Below are positions 32,347 through 44,000 of a DNA stretch of 64,000 nt, piece after piece (within the stretch, counting starts at the first letter, position 1; the number at the start of each line of letters is the position of its first letter). Source of the stretch: Dallia pectoralis. Lineage: Eukaryota > Chordata > Actinopteri > Esociformes > Umbridae. A program made the translations under genes and the position numbers. Under the pieces are notes generated by a model. That model was not told the DNA's origin and ran no database searches. It saw only the letters and a program-made list of their open reading frames with translations. The stretch spans positions 8,330,305 to 8,394,304 of the forward strand of contig CM055756.1 of assembly GCA_029465975.1 (NCBI GenBank), given 5' to 3'.

Positions 32347-35239
32347 ATGCCTGCTCTCTATCTGTGCTGTGTAGTCTTCCTCACTATCTGTTCCAGCACG
32401 TTGGCTGATGAAGGTGAGTGGTGTTTATATGGGCTAGTGGACTTTTATTGTTGGGTGCATCCATGAGTTAAAACACAAGTACAGTTTTTTTTTTACATAA
32501 AAAAACACGTAGTGTTTACACGTAGGGTGACGAGTAGGGTTGACAGAATAATAAACTTCTTTATGTAGTTAGAATATCAAAACAGTCTATGTTCAAGTCA
32601 TTTAGATGACAGGTACCCTAAATGTCAGAGCACTCACTAACCAAAAGATTGCTACATTGTATCGAGAAGTGATACATCTTTTGTTATGTTGGTTAACCAC
32701 AAATCTACTAACACAATTACTTTCCAGAGACAATACGAATGGGGCTAGAGTGGAAGATTGTATTCACAATAACAGTTTAAAAACAACATTTTAGCATGAA
32801 CTATTTCTTAAAACGCTCTGACACATGATTTTTAATTCTCCAATCAAATGAAAGGGGGTGAAGGACGAGTGGTCCAAAAGGATGAAGGAGACAACATCAC
32901 CATCCACTGCAGAACCTCTCAAACAGACAGAGAACATCTAAGTCTGTACAGACGCCTGACAACAGAGACACAAGTCTTCAACTTTTACAAGAACACAGGA
33001 AAAGTCACCATTCAAGACAAATTCTTATCCAGATTGAAGAATGTGGGAGTATTCCAAAATATGTCTCTCAATTGAAAACCTGACGACAGAGGACTCTGGT
33101 GTCTACTGGTGTTTCTACAATGGTTATAAGAAAGAAGACATTTTTGCACAAAGTGTTCTTCTGGTTGTCAATGGTGAGCTGAACATTTAAATGGCACTTT
33201 CTTGTTGCTTTATACTTTGTTTTAATGTTCTAAATGTAAAACCTTAAATTTAATGAAATCACAATTAGTGGAATAATACAGATATCTAGATTTATGCAAC
33301 AACAATAATAGCTTTTATTTATACGGCATTTTGCAAAATGAAGTTACAAAGCGTTACACGATAGCATAACGAGAAAAACATTTTCAGGAAATAAAAAACA
33401 GTCCAGCAAGTTTATTTATATAGCATATTTCCTATATGGAAGCAATTCAATGTGCTTCACAGATAAAAAAATTAAATACGTGCATTTTACGTTCATCCTT
33501 GTCACAAATCGGTAGGTGAAGTTCAAGAAAGTTGAATTCCGTAAACGGCGAAAACACTAACTTGATGAATGACACAATGACTTATAAAACACATTCACCC
33601 AACAGCATGTCTTCAAACACAACCACTGACCTCAATATCACTCGTGAACTGGAAACAATAACCAACAAAGTGACAAGCGAATGCTCAACTTAAATACCCA
33701 GCTAATTACTAAACCCCCACCTGGTGTGTGCAATTAGCTAAACCCATCTCCCAACTAAATGACAATCCTCTATGAATTACAAGTTCTCAAAACGTTTTAC
33801 TGCACAGCCTGTTCTACCAAGGCCCCCAGAGGGTCCCAACAGGTTCTATTAAAAAGGTGTTTAGAATCTTTCCCCCAACTCAGTCATGTATGTCATGTCA
33901 CAGCAACTCTCCTGTCTAAACATTGATTTTATATGAACGCTTCATGTCCCCTTTAGTTCTCAGCCGGGACACCGGAACAGACAGAATATCTGAATGTGTC
34001 TGTGGGAATTCATGCAGCTACCTGACTGTTATCCTGGTCGCAGCTGTTACTGCTGGCATTGTTGTCCTGCTAAGTCTGGTCATCCTCTTCATCTGGGTCA
34101 TCCCCAGGGTAAGTATTAAGGACAGGTTGGCCCTAAGTCTTCACCCTATCCACTGAATTCACCAAATTAATTTATAGGATGGATGTGAACCTTCTTATGT
34201 TGGGAACAACAATACAATGCTATTTGGTCCCACTCAGAAACTTTTATATATTTTATACTTGTATACGTATAAAAATAAAACAAACTGGTCAGAGTACCCA
34301 TGATGACCCATGTCCACCATCAAAAGCCCTTATGACATATGCAACTGGACCTTGGTGCAGTAGAAGCAGGAAGCCGAAGCCCCTTTTTGATTTTTACATC
34401 ACTTGGACGGCTGTGTGCGTGTGCACCGTTTGCCTGGCTATGTGACGCCACTAGGATCATGCTCCGTGGGAAGATGAGAAAGTGGAGGTGTGACGCTCTG
34501 GACAATGTCCTTCTGGGGAACCCCCGGGCATTCATGTGCACGTCAATTTAACACGTGCCAACTACCGAATCTACGTTGCAGAACAGGTACACCCCGTCAT
34601 TGCGACTGTACTCCTCGATGGCAGTGGCCTCTTAAGGCAAGATAATAATGCGTCCGGCCGCACACATGTTTGGAAATGGTTTGAAGGACACGATGAAGAG
34701 ATCAAGGTGTAGCCCTGTCCTCCAAGACCAGTTTCTGCTGGATGTGCTGAACCAAACAGTTGGGTCCAGGGCAGCTCCACCTCACAGCATACACGAATCG
34801 AAGGGCCTTCTGTGAATGTCGTGGTGTCAGATACCATATGGACTTGTAGAGTCCATTTCTTAGCAGGTTGGCACGTGGGGGACCAACTGCATATACTGTT
34901 GGCATAATACTGTTACTGGAGGGCATATACTGTATAATGTTTTGGCCCATCAGTACATGTTTATTCATATGTCCTTCCAGTAACTACTAGGATCTTATAG
35001 GGCAGTAAAGGTGGCAGTGTGTTTTTGGCCTGTAATCGTGCATGGATGAATGTTAGTGTGTGTGTGTGTTAGTGTGTTTGTGTGTATATGTATGTGTGCG
35101 TGGATGAATACACAGATTATCACATATGACCAGACTGTATCTCCTAACTTCTCAGCTAAAGGCCTGGCGTTCAACCATGAGAATCACACCAGTCAGGACT
35201 AACGATGTCTATGAAGACATGAATTTACGACGTCCTTGA
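32347..35239 (+). pseudogene. CD7-like receptor, copy C (frameshifted IgV)
   Basis: Same exon plan as copy B: signal peptide 32347-32413 (MPALYLCCVVFLTICSSTLA), IgV about 32855-33173, membrane 33957-34108 and tail 35156-35239 (with NDVYEDMNLRRP). In the IgV exon, ATGTCTCTCAATTG stands where copies A and B have a CA inserted after CTCA. The 2-nt loss near 33070 puts TGA at 33073-33075, before the second Ig cysteine. The ancestral acceptor AG is also changed to GA at 32850-32851. An AG three bases downstream (32853-32854) would keep the frame and cost one residue. The membrane and tail exons remain open, so decay is recent, or the deletion is an assembly error or polymorphism. AATAAA at 35539-35544. 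Confidence 0.8.
34285..34950 (+). mobile_element. Decayed Tc1-like transposase fragment in copy C last intron
   Basis: Worn transposase blocks can be followed in order on the + strand: GCAACTGGACCTTGG, TTTTTACATCACTTGGACGG, GTGTGACGCTCTGGACAATG, GATGGCAGTGGCCTCTT, and TGTAGAGTCCA near the end. Frames are broken throughout. No terminal repeats were found. Copy B has no such insertion in its equivalent intron. Confidence 0.6.
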
Positions 35240-37569
35240 TTCACTATTTCAACGTACTGCTGAGAAGATCTGAAGTGACCTGAACTGTCCCCTCATTTAC
35301 ATTGATTGTATGTTATATTATTTACCAGGGTTTATCTTTTTGTGCCAACGCTGATTTTGCTTTAGTGTTAAATTGATGCAATTCATTACCTGGGTTTAAT
35401 GAATGACTCCAATGAATTCCTTCAATTCAGTGTTAACTATATCTGGATTCTGAATATATCGTTCACAGACCTATTCAACAAAAGAGATTAAGGTTCAGTG
35501 TAAGAAGATCCAATTGTTTTTAGGGTTTCTTGTATTCCAATAAAGCAACGTCCTCAAACTACAGTGTGTTTAACAAGACTTGATCTTCAAATGTTGACAC
35601 GGATGTAGTCTGACCTATTTTTGTTATTTGACGAGCAGGATGTGGACAATTTCCTGCAAGGCATTTGACGCTGAGAAAGTTCAGCATTAGTAAGAACAGG
35701 TAGTTCTGAACCCCAACTAGGCCGTCTATTTGTGAGTCAGAAGGATTGCGTCTAAATGTCATTTTTGTCACACAGACAGTCACAGAGGTCCGTGTTGTTT
35801 TCATGACACATATTTTTGTGGTACATGTGTGTTTAACCCTGTGAGTCTCCCTCCCATCTGTAACCCAATGCCATTGCATTAGACAGGTTGTGTACATCAC
35901 ACACGGGTCTGATTCTGGTGTATGTGGTTGTGGCGTGTGTGTGTGTGCGTGCGTGTGTGTGTGCGCGTGTGTGTATGTTGGTTGGAGGTGATAAAGATGA
36001 GAGATTTCCTGTCTCCTGTGCATATGTGCCCGTTATCTTACTGCAGCGGTGCAGACGGAGGTGGAAACTGTTGACTGCAATAAACAAATTATGTCAAATG
36101 CAGGTGAAAAAAAGCAATTTGCAAGCAGGGAGGAAGTCAAGACCCCCTGTTTACAGGAAGGCTACACACACCAACTACGCTTGGTCACCCACACAACTGG
36201 TTTTTAACTTAACTGATTATAAGTCAACAACTCATGCCGGCTTAGACTTTACCTGAAACCTTTGTGACATATATATTTACACTGAAAACACATGCATTCC
36301 TTACGGTTTCTGAAAGAACGTCTTCTTCAGAGCTGCAAATGACCGATACTATCCGATGTAACAATTGACTTGACAGTAATTTGCAAAAGATGTGCAGCAG
36401 CCGATTTGAGATGCATTTCATTACATTTTATGACATTAAGTTTTGATGTTGCTTGTTAGACAACTTCAGCACGCGAACTGGCTACATTACATTGCTCGGT
36501 TTGGAGCAATTTACCACATGCCTGAAGGGGTTGTCTGAAAAGTGTTCTTGTGGTAAAAGTTCAGAAAGGGATCTTGTTCCGAATTCGGATTGTGAGACAA
36601 CTGGGTGTCAGCAATTGTGCACAATGTCCTGTATGTGTTAAGTTGTTCTCCATGTAATCAAAATCACTCACTTTAAAACATGTTGTGTATAACTGATGTA
36701 TGTCTGTGATTTTACTTATAAATGATGCACACAAACATATTTTACACATTTAGCCCAGCAAATATTACACGTTTAATTGGGCGCCAAAAACATATTATTT
36801 AATAATCGCAAAGGTCACAGATTGCATCTTTACACCTGCAATTTTTTAGGCTGACAAGTTTGTTTCAGCAGTCACATGGATGCAGTGAATTAAGAGTGAG
36901 AACAAAAACAAGCTGTTTATGTGGGAGACCTGAAACATTTAAATCCACTGGTAGGGACTGGTTGCTCATATACACGTTTTAGTAAGACAAAACAGTAACT
37001 GTGCAAATAATACGAGACTGAAAACCTTGTACAGTGAAGTAAGATTTTTTCTCTGGTTTTGTGGTCATCCATGGGGTGATTTATACCACAGGCCGTCTAT
37101 GGTACAGAATGCAAAGCTGCCACACTGCCTTCACCTAATTTTGTATTTCCATTATGACTCTCTCCAGTAACAATTCTATAGAGACATTAAAAGAGTAATG
37201 CTTAAAATCAAAAATAGTAATTCTGTAAACATATGGATTCCCAGATGGTGACAGCCGTAAGACATATGAAATCCTTTTTTGGATGCGTACATTTCTGCCT
37301 TTGCCGCTTTTTATTTTTTAATTTAGATTACATAAAATGTGCATTGTCAAATCTATCTCTTTTTTAAACTACTTTTTCAGAGTAGAGGATGTAAAATGTG
37401 TCCTACAAGAAACACCCACAAGAGGTCTCTATACATCAGAATACTAACACACTTCTATAAAGAAAATAGTTTTTTGTATGTTAATTTTATATATTCTAAG
37501 GGTGTAGACAATGACAACTTTTTTGTTTTTTGTTTACTGGCTGTATCTTAAATTGAGCATCATCTCTCT
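35240..37569. other. Copy C 3' flank and gene-poor AT-rich region
   Basis: AATAAA at 35539-35544 for copy C, then the duplicated block at about 35552-35645. A short GT/GCGT tract lies near 35933-35972. I see no gene in the rest. Confidence 0.45.
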
Positions 37570-37997
37570 ACAGCACAGATGTCAAACTTAAGGCCCGTGG
37601 GCCAAATCCGGCCCTTCACGTTATCCTATTTGCCACTAGAGCTAAAAAGGCACATTATTGTCATTATAGTTTAAAAGTATATGCTCCTTTACAGCATTTC
37701 AGTGACCATAAAGTATATCTCCCACAATGCATGTCGATTTTATGTGACAAGTTTGATTCAGTAATGTGGGACAAACCTATTCAATAAATGTGATTTTTCT
37801 TATAATAACTTAGAGCAATGGGCTTAAAAAAAATTTAAACATTTATGCAAACGAAAGTACAATATTTGAACAAACAGTAATCAAATGCTGAGCTAGTTAT
37901 TTAACAAAATATTAAGGAGTAGTCACATGTATACAGTCTTAGGATTACAACCGGCCCTTTGAGGGCCACTATAATGCTGATGTCACCTCTGGTCTCC
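37570..37997. mobile_element. Probable hAT-type non-autonomous element
   Basis: Left end CAGCACAGATGTCAAACTTA followed by AGGCCCGTGGGCCAAATCCG. Right end CCGGCCCTTTGAGGGCCACT followed by GATGTCACCTCTG. This pair is typical of a common vertebrate hAT-derived element whose ends read CAGNGGTGTCAAAC. Ends are worn and no target duplication was established. Confidence 0.45.
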
Positions 37998-38192
37998 AGC
38001 ATCAGGAAACAACACCCAGAGAGAGAGCGAGAAAACAGGGGAGGACGACAAACAGAAAATATGTTTTCTAACTGAATGTACTTAATTTCTACCAAGACAC
38101 CGAAGCCATAAGCTCAGAGCATCGAATCAATCTGAATGAACCCACAAACCCCCAACAAAACTACATTTCCAAGGCAGTAATGATCTACCTGG

Positions 38193-38200
38193 TGACGTCA
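38193..38200. promoter_or_regulatory. Perfect CRE palindrome TGACGTCA
   Basis: Consensus CREB/ATF site. It lies about 0.4 kb from an isolated TATA-like motif (38629). Chance occurrence is possible. Confidence 0.3.
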
Positions 38201-38271
38201 TAAAGACATTACGTATTAATATCGACAGGTGTACACACCAATCAGCGTTGGCACAGGTCGACACACACCTG

Positions 38272-38592
38272 TCAATCCCAGGTGACACATAACCTCATCC
38301 CATACTGTAGACCTATACAGTTAGTAAGTCCCGCCTTCAGATTGGGCGTTACAGGGGCAGGTTTGATATCCATTCCTCCCATCCAATAGATATCCTCATA
38401 AGGTGCATCCCTATTGTCCACGGGCGATCCCGATGCATGACACCTCTCACAGGTTCTCTTCGGATCCACACAGTTGCACCTTTCCCCGAGTTCCCAGGTA
38501 CCCTTCTTTCCATAATTTGGACCGGGACCAACGCGCACAGATTTACCTGTAAACCGACGCCTGTGAAGTCCGATTTTATTGCCACGGATCAC
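38272..38592 (-). CDS. Hypothetical 106-residue ORF, Cys-rich
   Basis: Minus-strand frame with no recognised domain. The middle holds CNCVDPKRTCERC, four cysteines in 13 residues. It is basic at the N-terminus and has no signal peptide or membrane segment. No splice context or homology supports it. Its length can occur by chance, so this is listed as an open frame only. Confidence 0.15.
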   Translation of the reverse strand: MIRGNKIGLHRRRFTGKSVRVGPGPNYGKKGTWELGERCNCVDPKRTCERCHASGSPVDNRDAPYEDIYWMGGMDIKPAPVTPNLKAGLTNCIGLQYGMRLCVTWD

Positions 38593-38628
38593 ACCGATTT
38601 CGTTTGAGACAGTGGCAGTTTCGAGGCA

Positions 38629-38685
38629 TATAAAGTTAGTTATATTCTGTACGAACGGCCATCATGAAGAAATCTGCATATTCAG
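38629..38685 (+). promoter_or_regulatory. Candidate TATA promoter and short first exon
   Basis: TATAAAG at 38629-38635 is followed 29 bases later by ATG at 38664, encoding MKKSAYS and meeting a GTGGGT donor at 38686 in phase 1. No downstream exon was found, and a Tc1 element begins at 38806. Weak. Confidence 0.15.
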
Positions 38686-38805
38686 GTGGGTGTTGCATGT
38701 TGAAGTGTTGCTTTATCAGTATTATTGTTACTTTGATGCACGGGTTTTAGAACATTGAAAATGGTTTTACGACTGGAATTCTGCACCTCACACTATCCTC
38801 TTCTA

Positions 38806-40440
38806 CAGTCCCTGACAAAAGTCTTGTCGCTTATCTATTTTCTAGAAACACCTGCTATTAACCAGACTTTTAATTAATCAATTGGTGTTAGAAATAGCTC
38901 ATATGAAAAGCTAAAACCTTCCCAAATGATGTTTAATGCACAGAAATGAATTAGTTTCACTGAAAAAAGATGTATCATTTAATCAAGACAGAAAGGTCAA
39001 ATTTTGGCAAGACAAAAGTTTTGTCGCCTATACAGAAATTGAACACATTTACTGCAAATACAAAAATATGTCAGCAAATTAAGTAGTGGTGCTGTGAGGT
39101 CCAAATTGAATATCTTGTATGACTTCCATGAGCTTGAAGGACTGCATCCATGCGGTTTGGCAAGGATTCATACAATTTATTGATGAAGTCATCAGGAATA
39201 GCAAAGAAAGCAGTCTTGCATGCCTCCCAGAGTTCATCAATATACTTTGGTTTCGTCTTCCATGCTTCCTCTTTCATCCTACCCCACATATGCTCAATGA
39301 TGTTTATGTCTGGTGACTGGGCTGGCCAATCCTGGAGCATCTTGATCTTCTTCACCTTGAGGAACTTTGATGTGGAGATGGAAGTATGTGATGGTGCAAC
39401 ATCCTGCTGCAGAATTTGTCATATTTTATGGATGGGAATATAAGAGGTAGCTAAGATTTCTTGGTATTTTAGACTATTGATGTTGCCTTCCACCCTGCAG
39501 ATCTCTTGCACACCCCCATACTGGAAGTAACCCCAGACCATGATTTTTCCGCCACCAAAATTGTTTTCTGGGTGAATCTCGGATCCATGCGGGCTCCAGT
39601 AGGTGTCCTGCAATATTTGCGGTGACTGTGGTGTAATTCAACAGAAGATTCATCTGAAAAATCCACCTTCTTCCACTTTTCCAGCATCCATCCTTTTAGG
39701 AGGCTGTGGGCCTTGGAAATGCAACACGGTTTTTCAATTGTCTTTTGTTTAGTGCTGGCTTCTGGGCACTGATTCGACCATGGAGGCCATTTTGAGACAG
39801 AATCCGACAAACTGTTCTGGTTGAAACAGGGACTTCAGGTGACCAGGTCTCGTGGAGCTCTGCTGCAGTGGAAAATGGGCTGGCCTTGGATTTTCGAGCC
39901 AACAAACGGTCCTCTCGAGCAGTTGTCTTGAGGGGTCTGCCTGACCTGGGCTTGTCAAAAACGTCTCCAGTGTCTTCAGATGTTTTTTTTTTCTCTGTAC
40001 TTGACGCTGAGACACATTGAAGGTGTCTGCCACATCAGCAGTGGATCTGGTCTTCAGCCTCTTGATAATCAAAACTTTAGTCTCAGGGTGAATCTTAGGC
40101 ATTTTTGCAGAGGTCTAGTTGCAGTTGATGTGAAGGTCCAGTGTACTGGGGTTTTTTTTATACACACCTGAGACCTAACTGATCCATTATTAGTCACAGG
40201 TGAAGCTCATATGACAAGGCGACAACACTTATGTCTTTGCAAAAATTGACTCAATGGGCTTTACCAAGCTGTGAATATTAGAATACTTTTTGACAGTTTA
40301 ATTTTGCACTGAAACATTATTACAAAAGCTGTTGGGATTAAAATGAGCCATTTCTTGTAAAAACATCTTGATTAGAAATATATTTCAGCGGCACTTCAGG
40401 TCAATTTGTACACAAGCGACAAGACTTTTGTCAGGGACTG
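38806..40440 (-). mobile_element. Tc1/mariner transposon with intact inverted repeats
   Basis: 1635 bp flanked by TA (38804-38805 and 40441-40442). The ends are inverted copies of CAGTCCCTGACAAAAGTCTT and remain identical for about 27 bp. Related subterminal motifs (GACAAAAGTTTTGTCGCCTA near 39012 and a GGCGACAACACTTATGTC block near 40218) suggest an IR/DR arrangement. The minus strand carries a broken transposase. Confidence 0.95.
39071..40102 (-). pseudogene. Tc1-like transposase, frameshifted (DD35E spacing)
   Basis: Begins MPKIHPETKVLIIKRLKT with the paired helix-turn-helix DNA-binding region, then WKKVDFSDESS (first Asp), LQQDVAPSHTS (second Asp) and SPDINIIEHMWG (Glu). I count 35 residues between the second Asp and the Glu instead of the classical 34 of Tc1. 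Frame changes near 39900, 39700, 39560 and 39400 break it. The total span of about 340 codons matches a full-length transposase. The copy is inactive, but its ends could still be mobilised in trans. Confidence 0.85.
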
Positions 40441-40456
40441 TAGTATGCAACTCTAG

Positions 40457-40556
40457 GTGTGTGTGTGTGTGGGGGGGTCGGTGTGTGTGTGTGTGTGTGT
40501 GTGGGTATCTGGGGGGGGGGTTGGGGGCTCGGGTGGTTTGGGGGTGGGTGCGTGCT
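40457..40556. repeat. GT microsatellite and G-rich tract
   Basis: GT runs interleaved with G runs of seven to nine bases and GGGTGGG-type stretches. Confidence 0.8.
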
Positions 40557-40700
40557 TGTAATTCTGACTTTACTTTTGTTAAAGAAATGAAAGTGCTTCA
40601 GTTAGTTAATTAGTTAGAACATTAAGTTAGTGTATGTTATTTGCTGTGCTCTTACAAATTAAATTATGATTGACACCATCCACTCTGGCTGAGTAACTTA

Positions 40701-41070
40701 GATCCTGACAGTACTCCATCTATAATATAACTGTAGATCCTGACAGTACTCCATCTATAATATTACTGTAGATCCTGACAGTACTCCATCTATAATATAA
40801 CTGTAGATCCTGACAGTACTCCATCTATAATATAACTGTAGATCCTGACAGTACTCCATCTATAATATTACTGTAGATCCTGACAGTACTCCATCTATAA
40901 TATAACTGTAGATCCTGACAGTACTCCATCTATAATATTACTGTAGATCCTGACAGTACTCCATCTATAATATAACTGTAGATCCTGACAGTACTCCATC
41001 TATAATATAACTGTAGATCCTGACAGTACTCCATCTATAATATAACTGTAGATCCTGACAGTACTCCATC
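40701..41070. repeat. 35-bp satellite array, left part
   Basis: Monomer GATCCTGACAGTACTCCATC followed by TATAATATAACTGTA. About ten and a half copies with only an A/T variant near the TATAATAT(A/T)A segment. The array is interrupted by a Rex3 at 41071 and resumes at 44401 and 47649. Confidence 0.95.
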
Positions 41071-44000
41071 TCTCATCTCATCTCATCTTCAACCGCTTAT
41101 CCGGGGTCGGGTCGCGGGGGTAGCAGCTCTAGCAGGGGACCCCAAACTTCCCTTTCCCGGGCAACATTAGCCAGCTCTGACTGGGGAATCCCGAGGCGTT
41201 CCCAGGCCAGTGTGGAGATATAATCTCTCCACCTAGTCCTGGGTCTTCCCCGAGGTCTCCTCCCAGCTGGACGTGCCTGGAACACCTCTCTAGGGAGGCG
41301 CCCAGGTGGCATTCGTACAAGATGCCCGAACCACCTCAACTGGCTCCTTTCTATGCAAAGGAGCAGCGGCTCTACTCCGAGTTCCTCTCGGATGACTGAG
41401 CTTCTCACCCTATCCCTAAGGGAGAGGCCAGCCACCTTTCTGAGAAAACCCATTTCGGCCGCTTGTACCCGCGATCTAGTTCTTTCGGTCATGACCCAGC
41501 TTTCATGACCATAGGTGAGGGTAGGAACAAAGATTGACCGGTAGATCGAGAGCTTTGCCTTTCGGCTCAGCTCTCTTTTCGTCACAACGGTGCGGTGAAG
41601 CGAATGCAACACCGCCCCGCTGCTCCGATCCTCCGACCAATCTCCCGCTCCATTGTTCCCTCACTCGCGAACAAGACCCCGAGGTACTTGAACTCCTTCA
41701 CTTGGAGTAAGGACTCATTCCCTACCCGGAGTAGGCACTCCACCGGTTTCCTGCTGAGAGTCATGGCCTCAGATTTAGAGGTGCTAACCCTCATCCCAGC
41801 CGCTTCACACTCAGCTGCGAACCGATCCAGTGAGTGCTGAAGGTCACCGACCGATGAGGCCATCAGGACCACATCATCCGCAAAAAGCAGTGATGTGACC
41901 ATCAGCCCACCAAACGGGAACCCCTCCCCCCATGACTACGCCTTGATATCCTGTCCATGAATATTACAAACAGGATTGGTGACAAAGCGCAGCCCTGGCG
42001 GAGGCCAACCCCCACCTGGAACGAATCCGACTTACTGCCGAGGACACGGACACAGCTCATGCTTTGAGCGTACAGAGATTGGATGGCCCTGAGAAGAGAC
42101 CCCCTCACCCCATACTCCGCAGCACCTCCCACAAAAGATCCCGGGGTACCCGGTCATACGCCTTCTCCAGATCCACAAAACACATGTAGACTGGATGGGC
42201 ATACTCCCAGGCCCCCTCCAGGATCCTTGCGAGAGTAAAGAGCTGGTCCGTGGTTCCCGGCCAGGACGAAAACCGCATTGTTCCTCTTCAATCTGAGGTT
42301 CGACTATTGGCCGAACCCTCCTTTCCAGCACTTTGGAGTACACTTTACCAGGGAGGCTGAGGAGTGTGATACCTCTGTAATTGGCACACACTCTCTGGTC
42401 CCCCTTTTTAAAGAGGGGAACCACCACCCCGGTCTGCCACTCCTCTGGCACTGTCCCAGACTTCCATGCAATGTTGAAAAGGCGTGTCAACCAAGACAGC
42501 CCTTCCCCACCCAAAGCTTTTAGCATTTCTGGACGAATCTCATCAGTCCCTGGGGCTTTGCCACTGTGGAGTTGTTTGACTACCTCAGCGACTTCCCCAG
42601 GGAAACTGACGATGACCCTCCATCAGCCTCCAGCTCTGCCTCTGTACTAGAGGGCGTGTAGGTCGGATTCAGGAGCTCCTCAAAATGCTCTTTCCAGCGC
42701 CCGATCACATCATCAGTTGAGGTCAACAGTGTCCCATCCTTACTGTACACAGCTTGGATGGTTCCCGTTTTCCCCTTCTGAGGTGCCGAACGGTTTTCCA
42801 GAAGCATTTTGGTGCCGACCGAAAGTCCTTCTCCATAGCTTCTCCAAACGTCTCCCACACCCGCTGCTTTGCCTCTGACACGGCAGCGGCTGCAGCCCTT
42901 CGGGCCTGTCGGTACCCTGCAACTGCCTCCGGAGTCCCCAGGGCTAGCATATCCCTGAAGGCCTCCTTCTTCAGTCGGACAGCTTCCCTGACCACCGTGG
43001 TCCACCACGGTGTTCTAGGTTACCACCCCTTGAGGCACCTAGGACCTTGAGACCACAGCTCACCGCCGCAGCTTCAGCAATAGAAGCTTTGAACATTGCC
43101 CACTCAGGTTCAATGCCCCCAACCTCCACAGGGATGCCTGAAAAGCTCCGCCGGAGGTGTGAGTTAAAGATCTTTCGGACAGGGGCCTCCTCCAGACGTT
43201 CCCAGTTCACCCGCACTACCCGTTTGGGCTTACCTGGTCTGTCCAAAGTCTTTCCCCACCCTCTGATCCAACTCACTACCAGATGGTGATCAGTTGACAG
43301 CTCTGCCCCTCTCTTCACCCGAGTGTCCAAAACATGCGGCCTTAGATCAGCCGATACGATTACAAAATCGATCATTGACCTTCGGCCTAGGGTGCTCTGG
43401 TACCATGTACACTTATGCGCCTCCTTATGTTCGAACATGGTGTTTGTTATAGACAATCCATGACTAGCACAGAAGTCCAATAACAAACGACCGCTCGGGT
43501 TTAGATCAGGGAGGCCGTTCCTCCCAATCACGCCTCTCCAGGTGTCTCCATCGTTGCCCACATGTGCGTTGAAGTCACCCAGCAGAATGATGGAGTCCCC
43601 TACTGGAGCCCTATATAGGACTCCTTCAGGGTCTCCAAGAAGGCTGAATACTCCGAACTGCTGTTTGGTGCATAAGCACAAACAACAGTCAGAGTTTTCC
43701 CCCACCACCCTTAGGCGTAGGGAGGCAAACCTCTCATCCACCGGGGTAAACTCCAACACCACCGTGCTCAGACGTGGGCTCGTGAGTATCCCCACACCAG
43801 CCCGCCGCCTCTCACCCTGGGCAACTCCAGAGAAGAACAGAGTCCAACCCCTATCCAGGAGTAAGGTTCCAGAGCCACGGTTGTGCGTAGAGGTAAGTCC
43901 CACCAGATCCAACTGGTATCGCTCCACCTCACGCACAAGTTCTGGCTCCTTCCCCCAGTGAGGTGACGTTCCACGTCCCCAAAGCAAGCTTCTGCCGCCC

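Noticed and set aside
34320..34551. Short open frames that might be a small gene
   Set aside because: They fall inside a decayed Tc1 transposase, in shadow frames of it.
16694..35239. CD300 identity for the tandem receptors, suggested by 17q25 linkage
   Set aside because: The extra CD300 cysteine pair and KYWC strand are missing, whereas the tail VYEDM and LYRR strand fit CD7. Kept only as an alternative.
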